64,000 nucleotides of DNA, taken from Myoxocephalus aenaeus (Eukaryota > Chordata > Actinopteri > Perciformes > Cottidae). Shown here piece by piece: positions 52,238-64,000 of the stretch (its first letter is position 1; each line of letters begins with the position of its first letter). Location: contig JBAMJR010000043.1 in assembly GCA_038501785.1 (NCBI GenBank), positions 203,501 to 267,500 of the forward strand, written 5' to 3'. The notes beneath the pieces are model-generated. The model did no database searches. It was not told the DNA's origin and saw only the letters and a program-made list of their open reading frames with translations. A program made the translations under genes and the position numbers.

Positions 52238-55200
52238 AACCTGTCATGAGTGTCCATTATTATAATAAACAACCAAAAGGAAGAGACTCTTGGCTTTCTC
52301 TCATTCACAAAACTCCACAGTGCTGGCTTCTAGCTTGACTCAGTGAGTTTGATAGTTGGGTTTATTTTGTTTCACATAAATACTGACAAGTTTCTCCAGT
52401 ATTAACACAAAACAGATACAGATGTTTTGCCTTTTTTTAAAGAGATTTAAACATGCCAGAAGAGTGGCACTGCAGGCTAAAAGCAGCTTGTCTCAAATAC
52501 AGTGAATATGCAGAAGAAACTTCAAACATTTAACCATGACAGCTCATCCATGTGTCTTCCTTTTAGAGTAAAAACCCAGATGGTGTCTGCGATCAGGTGG
52601 CTGGTCTTTGCAATGACCCGGTCACACTCAAAGTGATCTGATTCTCTTAGTGTGACTGAAGTGTGGCAGCAGGAACCTCAACCGTCTCTTGGCTCTATTC
52701 ATAGATCCTAACTGCTGAGCACGTGGCTCCTCCTTCTGCCTTTAATCATCCATCATTCAGTTTCTCCAATAATCCATTCAAATGTCTTTCAATTAAACTA
52801 CGATCTCATGTGCCTTGGAATATAGAGATTAACTTGGTGATACATTTGTCTGTCCTCTCTCTTCCCCCATGTGTTGCATTGCTCGGGTATTAAATTGGAG
52901 GAGACAGGCGGAGTAATCACTGCTTTCACGCTGAGCCTATAAAACTCAGACACCTGGCACCAGGTTTCTGGCAGGCTGGCAGCACTATGGGGGTCTGCAT
53001 CCGTTCCCACCTTTCTCACACTGCATGTACGTGTTGACCTTTTTGACCCAAGGATGCTCTGCTGAGCACATATGCTCTTTTTCACTGATAACTTTCTGCA
53101 TAATCACTGCAGTATACAAGTTCATACTTACAAGCTGCCCAGTAGACCCACATACTGCCAAATGTTGGCCACAGATCAGCTCCACTGAAGTGGTTGGAGT
53201 TACCTATTGTGTTTAACCTAAAACATGTCTGAACATTTGTGTATAAATTACTCAGCCTGAGTAAGCGTTACACTGATTTGTGTTTTAAATAGTTATGTTT
53301 TACTGAAGACGCATGTGTTTGATAGTAGTGAGCATACAACTGGATAAATGAGATTGAGATTATACTGCGGGAGTTGTGTGAGAGTTTGTAAGCAGATGTT
53401 TTGATATAGTTTCACAGTTAAACATACTTCTTCATCAAGACTCTTCACCGTTTCTTTTCTTTGTTCGCCTTAGAGGCATGTTTCTTCAAGAATTCGAGGA
53501 AACACAAGTTAAATATTGATACAAATGGTCATTTTTTGTGTGAAGTATTTTTTTAAGGATACCTCTAAGCTTTGCAAACCAAATACATGACCCCTCACCG
53601 GCTTCCCACCTGTTTGCTTTTGCACTCTGCTCCAATGTGTGGGATAAGTTTCTCTGTAGCCTACACCTAGACATCTCCATCACACATCATTTAACTTTTT
53701 TAAAGACACTTTTAAACACTCCATCTCCTACACAGCATCTATCACATATCTTAATCAACTCAATTACTAATTGATTGTCCCAACTCATTCACAATTAATT
53801 GTTTACCTTGTGAGTGTCATCTCCTTCAGGACCGTACAGCATCTCTGACTTTAACTTTCCCAAAGTGGTTTAACGGATATGTAAAAACAAACATGCATAC
53901 TGAAAATGCATTTGGTAATGTGTGTGTGCTAGAAGGACTACATTATTTAGATCAAATAAAACAAAAGATTAATGTTATGATAAGGGCAATTGGTGGGAAA
54001 TTGATTACTTTATAGATTAGCACCCGTCTTACTGGTTAGTCTGAATCTGAACACAGATTGGATTTATAACTGCTCTAATAACGACTTCCTCATCACTACT
54101 ATAGAAACACTATTATTTTGTTTTTCTGTATCCAAAGTCCTGGCAACAACCAAGTCTCAAAACATGTCAAAAACTACAATTTGGGAGCACTGAAATCCCA
54201 CAGGAGTGAGGTTTGTAACAGCGTCATGCTGTAAGGAATCCCTTCAGTGGGACAACACCTTTGTGAACTCTTGTTCTCTGGGATGCCACAAAGCAGGCCT
54301 GGACCAGTTGTGTGCCAGCGCCTGTATCCCAAAAATATATTGCTAATTTCTTGGCTAAAGTGGCACAGAGCAAAGACACTGTCACTAACATAATTCAAAA
54401 TGCACACATACATACAGCATGTATCTACACTGCAGCCATCTCCCATCTCCATAATGACAAAAAATACACATTTGTTTCCCTTCACATGCTGTGACATGAA
54501 TGCACACGCAGACCATCAGAAGGAGGCAGAAAACATCCCTCAACAGCCTGGGATTATCCAGTTGACTGTCTGAATTGAAGCCTCCAGCAGGAGGGATTTA
54601 CTCTCTTTGCTCACCCAATCTTTATGAGGCTTTAATCTAAGCACACATTACACATTTAAAACACACACATGGTCTCCAAATACACACCTACCACACACTG
54701 GGTTCTGAAACTTTCAGAGGATCACTGGCCCTGAGGGTTGCAATAAGACAGTGAGATGTAATTGTGAGACATAATGAGCTTTGTCTTCTTCATGCTAAGG
54801 CCTCATCAATCCAGTTATGAGACAGGATCTCTGCACAATACAGGGAGCAATGAAGACAATCATAGTCACTTAAGAAACAGAGCTGCAGTGCAGTCAGATG
54901 CACTGGACCATCCCTCTTTAGATCGGTGAAATGTAGGCGTTTGTGTGTGCAGATGGCAGTCATTGTTTTCAGAGAAATAATTTAAATAAAGAGTCTTTGC
55001 TTTAAAGGACTTGTTCAACTGAGGCCTCTTAGGTTGGTTTGAGGACATTTAATTGTACTTGACTTTACGCCTTCTCAGAGTTTAGATGCAATGCTGCTAA
55101 TGCTTAATTTCACCATATGCCACTGGTGCTGCCGGGAGGGACCCCATTGCATCCTTTTTCATAGGAGGCTTTGGTTTCACCTCCTCTATTTCTGAAGCCC

Positions 55201-57680
55201 TTTTCACTGGGTGTAAAATGTAAGCAGTGTTTCTGAATCAGCAGCCGCACAACAGGCTCTCAGACATGCCATCACCATAGCAACGGCTATGCCATGGGCA
55301 TGTCTGTTTCATAACCAAATGAGAAGACATGAGTAGAGCTATCAGTGTCATCAGGCAGCTTTCTGAACATGTGGGAACCGCTACTGGTGTGAAACCATAT
55401 AACACAACATAAGCACAGTCATATCATGCACATATGCTCAAAAGTCTGTATCAGCATACACCGCACTGTAATACTGTCTTTTTCTAGATTACTATACTTA
55501 AGCGGCAGTATTTCTATACAATCAGTTTCCACCCTGAGCTATCATGTGGTGCTGGGAAGCTGAGTGGTGCTGCCTGATGGTTTCTCCATGTCCCCACTGT
55601 GCTGGCCTGCCTCAGAGACATCCTGTTCCTGCACCATTAGTATGCAAGCGTCTCACTTCACATCACACAGGGCTCCGTTGCAGCTGCTGATGGCAGAGGT
55701 GTAGAGTCGAGGAGGAGTTGGATGCATGTCCACTCAGTCAGAGAGGCGAGAGAAAGTAAGGAGGGAGAGGCTGGAGAGCTCTGCTTCCTCTAATTGGAAG
55801 GCCACTGGAGGAAACTGATGAACTGAAAACGCAACAGGGCTGAAGGTACGATGAGAAAATTCAAAGAGAAATGTGCTGCATACTTTTATAATCTCTCTTC
55901 AGACTGCATTAGGGTTTAAAAGTCGCAGCATGGCAAATTGCATGGCATTCCTGCTTACTGCAAATCCATACGGCCGCTTTATTTCCCTGTGGAACCAAGA
56001 TGGATCTTGACACAATTTTTCGGCGCTGGCGCTCAATTGTTTCTCTCTCCTTATGCTCTCATCCTCCCCCTCCACTTCATCTATCCTTACAGTTGCAATG
56101 TTGGTGAAAAGCCAATTTGTTGTCATTGGAGCATCGATCAATCACACTGATGGGGCGGGTCTCTAATCTCACGGGAATCACTATTTGAAACAACGCAGAG
56201 GTCAAGGAAGATTAACTTGTACAGTTCAAATTAGCTTCAACACCAAAAAAGATTGTGTCATTAATAATTCATTAAAAATGGATTTTCATAAAGGCCACCA
56301 TAGCATAAATGGGAATGTGTTTTCCCCAGGTTTTTGTTCAACTTAACTTGTATGTTGTATGATCACATCCAAAAAAGTTAAAGTTTCTTACACCCTGTTT
56401 ATCTAAAATACATTTATTGTCAGTTGATGGCTGATAAGTACGACAGAACAGCTGACTCAGTCATAACATCTTGACTAAACCTTACAATGGCCCGTCGTGT
56501 TTCCATGTTCCCCTTTAGCTCACGCTCACAAAGGGAGAAGGTCAAGCCGTTGCACCCTTGTCTCCACAGCTGTGGGAACCCCAGCACCGACACATGCTGC
56601 AGAGTTAGGCCCCGTGGCTCACAATGGCTCGAACCCAAACACGCACAGACACACCAAGATGTGTCTTTGTTTTGGCAGGTTCTCACACTCCTCATTACCA
56701 ACTAAGGAGATACGTCACTATGCCTGGTGAAGATTGGGGGAAGGTGCCACGGCCTTCTATACATAGCATTGGCTCATTGGGATGACATCTGGATCAATTG
56801 TCTGCTTTTACTCCCTAGACAAAGTATATACATATACAAGTTGTGTGGTTGCGGTTTCCAGAAAACAAGCATGCAAATCATGCAGTACCTAATTTTCTTC
56901 CTTTCCTAATCAAACATGATAACCTATCCACAGTGTACTGATATTAGTGTTCTTTGTGGTGTTGGTGCTTTCAGTAACAGGTGCTGCTGTGCAGCAGCTG
57001 AAACAACAGAGGCTATTGACAAAGGTGACCCTAACAATACACACTCCCCCAGCTTTCTCTAACTTCTGAGCATAAACCCTGAACCCATGTCTTTCTCTTC
57101 TGTATCTTCATTTCAGAGACATCTGCCAATGTCCTGAGTCTATGCAAATAGGTTTGATGGAGCACATTAGCCCATTGCTGCTGCTCAGCTGTTTCAGCAG
57201 CACTGGAGAGTGATGCTGCAGTTTGTGTAAATGTTACACTTCACTGTTAGTTGAACCTGGTGTCACAGTGCAGTGAAATGTCAGGACTGCTGGCAAGACT
57301 GCAGTTTTCATAATGAGCCCTTCAGAGACTCAGAGTTCACATGAATGCCTGGCTCTTCATAAGTAAGTATAAGTATGAGCAGAGGGTGTCTCTAAATATT
57401 ATCACAGGATTGCAGTGCACAGATTGTAGTTGGTCATGTTTGGTTGTGGTTCCCTTTCATATTTTTCATAAATTGTCTTGACTTCATAATAATGACATAC
57501 TGTGTAAAGATTCATTGCAGAGTGTCCTTGTAGATCTATACTTCTATACATTGTATTGATAAGACTGACCCGACGCACACATAGCAGATACATGTTGAGA
57601 ATACACCAATAAATATGCTCAACTTTTAGGATCGATCTTTGTGTTTGTATAAAATCTTTGTTTGTTGAAGCTATGTAGAC
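51227..57680. other. lrrn1 upstream/intronic region, no gene recognised
   Basis: 6.4 kb with a TG microsatellite at 52161-52236. Short open frames show no family resemblance or splice support. I see nothing else that I can name. Confidence 0.5.
52161..52236. repeat. (TG)n microsatellite
   Basis: TG tract of about 76 nt upstream of lrrn1. Confidence 0.97.
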
Positions 57681-57689
57681 TACCTTTTC

Positions 57690-58350
57690 TCTTTGCGGGG
57701 ATAACACGCGCTGCAAGAGGACGACCCACGCCATGGAGAACGAACGCGTTATTGTTCCTTTTCATCTTGATCGGCGCATTTCTTACAACGTAAAAAATGA
57801 TGACTTCATCTTTTCGAGTTTAACACTCTTGTCTAGACCGGACTGGTATGGCCCCCTTTCTCCCGAGCAGGAAATGAACAACAGATCAGTTGATATATTT
57901 CATGGACATATGTATCACAATTTCAGCGGATGCGTAACAGAAACACTCTCACCTCTGAAGCGCTGTATCCTCCCGCTGCAGGCTACTGTATCTGACCCAT
58001 GCAGCATCCGCAGCTCCAAGACGAAGATGATGTGTCAGAATGAAAACAATCAGCCTTATTAACGAGAACAAATCTTATCTGTGAAAAACAGCTCTCGGTT
58101 GGAATATTTGCTCTGATCTCTAGCGCCGGAGACGCGCTGATACTTCAGAAGTGGAAAAGCTGCATGCGGCGCGCAGGGACGAGCAGCTGCCTGGTGCAGG
58201 TCAGCTCGACTGAAACGCGTCTGACACCAACAGCGGTGCCCAAACAGGCAACCTCGCCATATGTTCTGTCATCATCACAAACCATGGGAACAAAAAAAAA
58301 GTCCCACCCTATCGGCCACGAGCTGCGAAGTGCGAATTTGGTGGTGGATG
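57690..58350 (-). promoter_or_regulatory. CpG-rich patch, candidate lrrn1 distal promoter
   Basis: In an AT-rich surrounding this stretch has clustered CpGs (for example GAACGAACGCG near 57740 and CATGCGGCGCGCAGGGACGA near 58163). It is 6.7 kb upstream of the lrrn1 ATG, where a noncoding first exon would be expected. No TATA box or defined exon seen. Inference only. Confidence 0.3.
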
Positions 58351-58900
58351 TGGATGTGCTGGAGGAAGCAGTACGCAGCCCACTGCACAGATGAGATCTC
58401 ATTGTTTCAACGCTTCTGTTGCTGACCTCTTTAATTATGATGGGTTTCAAGTGAAGTTAGGAAAAGGCTTGTTTGAAGGGAGGACATCACAAGAGTTTTT
58501 GGTGCCATGGACACAGTTGATATACATTTAATGACTTATGAATTAATAATTCATAATAATTATGGTAATGAAATGGACTTTAAAGTGGATCTTGTGAGTC
58601 TCTCTCACTCTCTATCGCACACACACATATGCAAACACTTGCACACAGGAGTCATGTTGAAAGGGAGAAGTATTTTCTCTCAGAAGTGTCACTGTTTGGA
58701 TTCTTCCTCCCCCCTCTCTAAGGGGAGCAGTGAAAATGACAACGTTTCATCACTTGCTGTTTGAGCTGCTGCTTTGGGAGCTGCCTGACAGGTTCATCAT
58801 CCACAGCTACAAGAAGAGATGTGATCGTCTCTGTGTTGAGACAAGAAAGTGTGCCAGGCAGATGCCACGTGCACGTTTTGGCTGTTCATATTGGAATTCA

Positions 58901-59060
58901 ACAGATTCAGAATCAGCGTTATTGGCCAAGCATGCACAAACAAGACATTTGACCCATTTTCTGCATTTTTCATAATGTATTAACAGAAAAATAAAGAACT
59001 GCTGGGGTCAAGAACAACACAGCTGAACTGTTAAGCAATTGTAAACAGAACTAATTAAAA
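58901..59060 (+). repeat. LINE/SINE-type tail fragment
   Basis: Contains GATTCAGAATCAGCGTTATT followed by GGCCAAGCATGCACAAAC. Diverged member of the GAATCAGAATC repeat family. Confidence 0.6.
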
Positions 59061-60399
59061 ACTAATACTGAATGAATGAATAAACATGGACTGGATGATT
59101 ATAAGTCAAGATGTATGTATTGTACAGTGTGGGTGATTTATATATTAAATGTACTATTAAACAACATATTGTGCATTCAAAACTAAAATAATCTATAAAG
59201 GCAGCAGTTGATATTTTGGTGTGGGCTACTGATAGTGTGATTGATCTTAATTGTTTTTGGGAAGCAGAAAAGCTTTTGTCACTGCGCTGTTTTTCTCCTC
59301 TATATATATTCTCCTCAGACATGTATAGCTTCATGATGGGCCACAATAAGTCCTCCAGTGTTTGAGTTGTTTATCGGGCAGAAATGTATCCAGAAAACTA
59401 TGAAGCTTGAACACATTTATGCAGTCGCCTCATTAATGAAATTCAAGAAGAGTAAACACAGCTTTGTGCATTTAGCCTAAAGGTTACTTCTGAACACAAA
59501 CAGCCGAACATGAAAAGTTCAGCAAAATAGAATGCAGATAGCTGAGAGTAAGAGAGGGTTTCGTAGGCAACAGTAACTCATTCATTTCTATTTTTGATTG
59601 TTTATATCATTACATGTATTAAATATTCTTTAATGCACAACCTTTAATTTAGTCTAGGGACAATCTGTAATGTATGCTATAGTGTTTAAATGGAAATAGT
59701 GTTATTGTAGCCTTCAGCACTCTATGGTCTGACATGTTTTCATCACACACAGAGTTAACAAAATTTGAAACATACTTAAAATTACCTGTTCGAAGAATTC
59801 ATATTTTAGATTATTTTGCGCGTTTGAGAGATTATTATGGTAATCTGATTTTAAATGTTTTACTACTTTCAGATTCAGGATTTAGTGCCGACTGACTGCA
59901 TGGAGAAGATGTCGAGTAAAGCCTTTCTAAATACAAACACATTAGTGAAATGTAACTCATTTTGCTGGAGGCCAACTGGAACTTGTTCAAAGACCTTTTT
60001 GGGACCCACTGCCCCGTGGGAGCCCGTTGTATCGCTCTGCCGCCACAGAGAGCTCAAAGTGGATTCAGCAGTCACCTGGTGTGTTCGGGGCAACCGGCAG
60101 ATCATAATGTCCCACCATTAACCTGCAGTGCTTGTGGTGTGGTTGCTATGGCAACAACTCCCTCCCAGGAAAGGCGATGCAGCGTATCCACCGGTTTATT
60201 AGATCTCTGATCACACAGCTCGCTCCACATGGCCGTCTGGGAGAACCAGTCACACAGAAACGTACGCCCCCCGTTTTACCTTCTTATCATCTTGCTGCAT
60301 TAGACTCTACTGAGAACACGAGGTGTCAGTTCTCTCCTTAGTGCTTGTTTTCGGTCATTGATGGGTAGCATGTAGGAGCTATTTCTTGGATATTAAGTA

Positions 60400-60830
60400 A
60401 TTTTACTCACACATAGTATTGCTCAATTATTCTAGTTGTTATAGGTTAGATTTGTTTGATGTATTGGTTTTTCTTTTGATAGTTTTTTTGTTTTGTTTAA
60501 TTATTTGTAGTTGTTGTCTAGGTTTACTAGTCTTTAGATTGTTTATTGATTGGGTAATGCTGAGGGCACCTGGGGTTTATATAAAAGGCGGGTACAGGAC
60601 CAGCATGCACCTGGGTAAGCCTATGTTTTTTTTTTTTTTTATCCGCACAGGAGAGGTAGCATGGGTAGTTCCTTTGTCCTTTTGTTTGTTTGTTTGTTTT
60701 AGTTACAATACATTATCAGAAAAACGGAATCCTGCATGGACAATGCATTATTTCTGCTGCGTAATCCACATACCTACGGTGCGTCAGTGGCCCTTTGATT
60801 TATGTTTATTTGCTTTGATTTATTGGACAC
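60400..60830 (+). repeat. Possible solo LTR or promoter-like repeat
   Basis: T-rich stretch, then GGCACCTGGGGTTTATATAA AAGGCGGG with a TATA-box-like core, then a poly-T/TTTG region. The layout recalls fish LTR-retrotransposon LTRs (TATA core followed by a leader), but no terminal TG/CA pair or target duplication was found. No reading frame is attached. Confidence 0.25.
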
Positions 60831-61259
60831 ATGGCCACTACATAGCATATTACATGTTGAGGAGTGATGAAATGAATGTTGGAAGAAAATAACAAGAAGG
60901 CAAAAACACACATGTGAATGCCGCCATCTTTACCAGACGCATTTGTCCACCCACTTTATGTGGAATTTGTTAAATAATGTCTAAGAGCAGAAGAGGACAG
61001 AGACTTCTGTTTGTTAGATAAATGTTTTTAATTTTTAATTAGTTTTTAGTGATTAGAATAAATCTGAATTTAACTGGCATTAATATGAACAGCTTGATGA
61101 TGTCTACAGCTGTAACTAGAGCAGATGTCTGCCTCTGAACATGGAGCGCATTTGCCACCTTGTGACATTTTGTCACTAGCACGCTATTCCTGGTACCATC
61201 GATATCGTCTGCCAGTCTAGAGCAAACACTGCTGACGAACTGCAGATGTTGTGTCACTT

Positions 61260-61330
61260 TCACACACACACACACACACACGCGCGCGCGCACACACACG
61301 CGCACGCACACACACACACACACACACACG
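61260..61330. repeat. (CA)n/(CG)n compound microsatellite
   Basis: CA tract containing a CGCGCGCGCG core and further CG units; alternating purine-pyrimidine throughout. Confidence 0.95.
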
Positions 61331-61695
61331 TTTGTGTGTATACATGACAAACACTGTCACTAACAAAGCTCCAATTTTATTTTTCAATTTCCTTTTCCCT
61401 AACCTAATAACATGTTTGTCATGTCTGTGAAATAAAGTATCCGCTAACGGGTGATCACAGAAACAGAAACACTGTACGATATGCAGCCTAACACAACAAC
61501 AGCACAAACTACAGCCTCAGAAAATCCCCTCTGAGTTGAGTCAGCACCAGGCTCAACACAAATTGAACATTATGAGCTTCACTGTGGTTGAATTTATTGC
61601 CGGGCTGTTGTATTCGATTGCAATAGAGTGTACAGGTGGTACTTATATTGTTTTCCATTTAGCTTTCACCTGTCGTAGGAAGAAAGAGTTTGACA

Positions 61696-62232
61696 TTTTG
61701 GGGAATATACTTATTGGCTTTCTTGCCGAGAGATGAGAAGATCAATGTTTCTCTCATGTCGCTAACTAAGCTACAGACAGGAGACGCTCAGTATACGGCC
61801 TGAAAACAGCTTGTCTTGCTCTTTACAAATGTAACACAATCTGCTTATCAGCTCCTCAAAAGCTCACTAACTAACACGTTATATCTCATGTGATTGACAA
61901 CAATTGGTGGTATCTGCGGGTTATATGCCTCACAGTGAAGCTGCCAGGAAACCAGAGAGGACTCCAATAAAAAGTCTCGCTCATATTCCCCCGTAAAACC
62001 ACAACTTGTCATTTTTACACTTTTTTCCAGTTTTTTTGTATGCAAGGAATAACATGTTAATTCATGATCTTTAAAAGGTGCTGGTAGGCCAGCTGTTTTC
62101 ACCTGTTTCCAGTCTTTATGTTAAGCTAAGCTAACCGTCTCCTGGCTGTAGTTCATATTTATAAATCATATGTTATATGTATACATCTTTTAATCTTACT
62201 CCCGGCAAGAAAGGGAATAAGGGTATTTCCAA
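61696..62232. mobile_element. MITE-like nonautonomous DNA element
   Basis: About 540-bp element with 35-bp imperfect inverted ends. The left end includes ACTTATTGGCTTTCTTGCCG and the right end is the complement of CCCTTATTCCCTTTCTTGCC. Inside are text blocks common in fish genomes: TTAACACG-like TAACACGTTATATCTCATG, AACCACAACTTGTC and TTTATGTTAAGCTAAGCTAA. It has no coding capacity. Confidence 0.75.
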
Positions 62233-62871
62233 AAAAACTATTTTTTACAGTATTTTCTTCCACATCCCTCGAATACGATTCCTTGAACTCCCTTGCATAG
62301 AAACATGAATAAGGTGTGGAGATGTGTTTTAGGATTTTTTTCTAATTAAACAGACATATTCTGAACAATATTCAGCTGCAGAAGACAAAGAGGTTTATTA
62401 CCAGATGAGGTTAAACTTCAAATTAGCACAAAGAGTGGGGACAGTCTTAGAGGGAAAGGATTTGAACCAGGATGAGCATATACTGTACATATGCATCTGC
62501 ATGTATACATGTCAATCATTATAGAAATGTGAGGTGCTCTTCCACTGGCGTTGACTGTTTACATAGTTGCTCTGTCGAGGGCTCAAGGTGAACTGAGGGA
62601 AAGGGCTCATCTGAATTGGTCTTAATAGCCACAGAGGTGATGGGGTCCTGACTCCTGTTACACATGTCACTTTGCATTAGTGTCCACATTAGAGTCTGCC
62701 ACTCCGCAACCAATCAGAGACACTTAGCAACAAAATCAAGGGATCCCTTTATAATTGCTCCTGAGCAAAGCAATTTAGCTGCGGCTCTTGGGGATTGACT
62801 TTCATTTGGGTTTCTCAAACACAGGCTTTGCTTGATTTGTTTTGGCCCGATCAGAATCAAAATAGTTTCTG

Positions 62872-64000
<1,129 letters not shown>

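Noticed and set aside
57733..58062. 109-codon plus-strand frame starting MENERVIVPFHL.
   Set aside because: No recognisable family, no splice or poly(A) context; lies in the CpG-rich patch where long frames arise by composition.

Overview
This is nuclear DNA of a teleost fish, probably a percomorph. The evidence is multi-exon genes with GT/AG introns, long CA/GT/CT microsatellites, and fish-type repeats: Tc1/mariner elements, a Rex3-like RTE LINE, an L2-type LINE remnant and several teleost LINE/SINE tails. Three protein genes are recognisable and they keep the order and orientation I recall for human 3p26: itpr1 (minus), sumf1 (plus) and lrrn1 (minus).

Positions 1-40100 hold the 5' two thirds of itpr1, the type 1 inositol 1,4,5-trisphosphate receptor. 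I resolved 37 consecutive coding exons from the start codon at 38877 down to 4124. All splice phases agree and they give 1694 codons. They cover the suppressor domain, the IP3-binding core, the 45-nt SI alternative exon and most of the regulatory region. The SII region, the membrane channel and the C-terminus lie beyond position 1. A 36-nt in-frame microexon candidate at 3492-3527 follows the last canonical exon. Introns carry a DD37E Tc1/mariner element (19255-20808), a nearly full-length but frameshifted RTE LINE (21584-24520), a roughly 190-bp CT tract, an L2 remnant and several LINE tails.

Positions 39800-40445 form a short head-to-head promoter region for itpr1 and sumf1, with an E-box of the CLEAR type and an ETS-like site. 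sumf1, the formylglycine-generating enzyme of the ER, occupies 40445-47236 in nine exons (368 aa). Its first intron carries a DD36E Tc1/mariner element (40930-42150) embedded in simple repeats.

lrrn1, an LRR/Ig/FN3 neuronal membrane protein of 712 aa, is an intronless reading frame at 48862-51000. Its poly(A) signal faces that of sumf1 about 0.5 kb away, and no SETMAR-like gene lies between them. From about 51230 to 64000 I see no convincing protein gene. That stretch holds a possible CpG-rich upstream lrrn1 promoter, microsatellites, a MITE-like element and LINE tails.

The three genes are functionally distinct: ER calcium release, sulfatase activation and neural cell-surface recognition. 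The only visible coupling is the shared itpr1/sumf1 promoter region. I found no previously undescribed system. The best leads are the itpr1 microexon, a repeat next to an itpr1 splice acceptor, and the two transposons with intact transposase frames.
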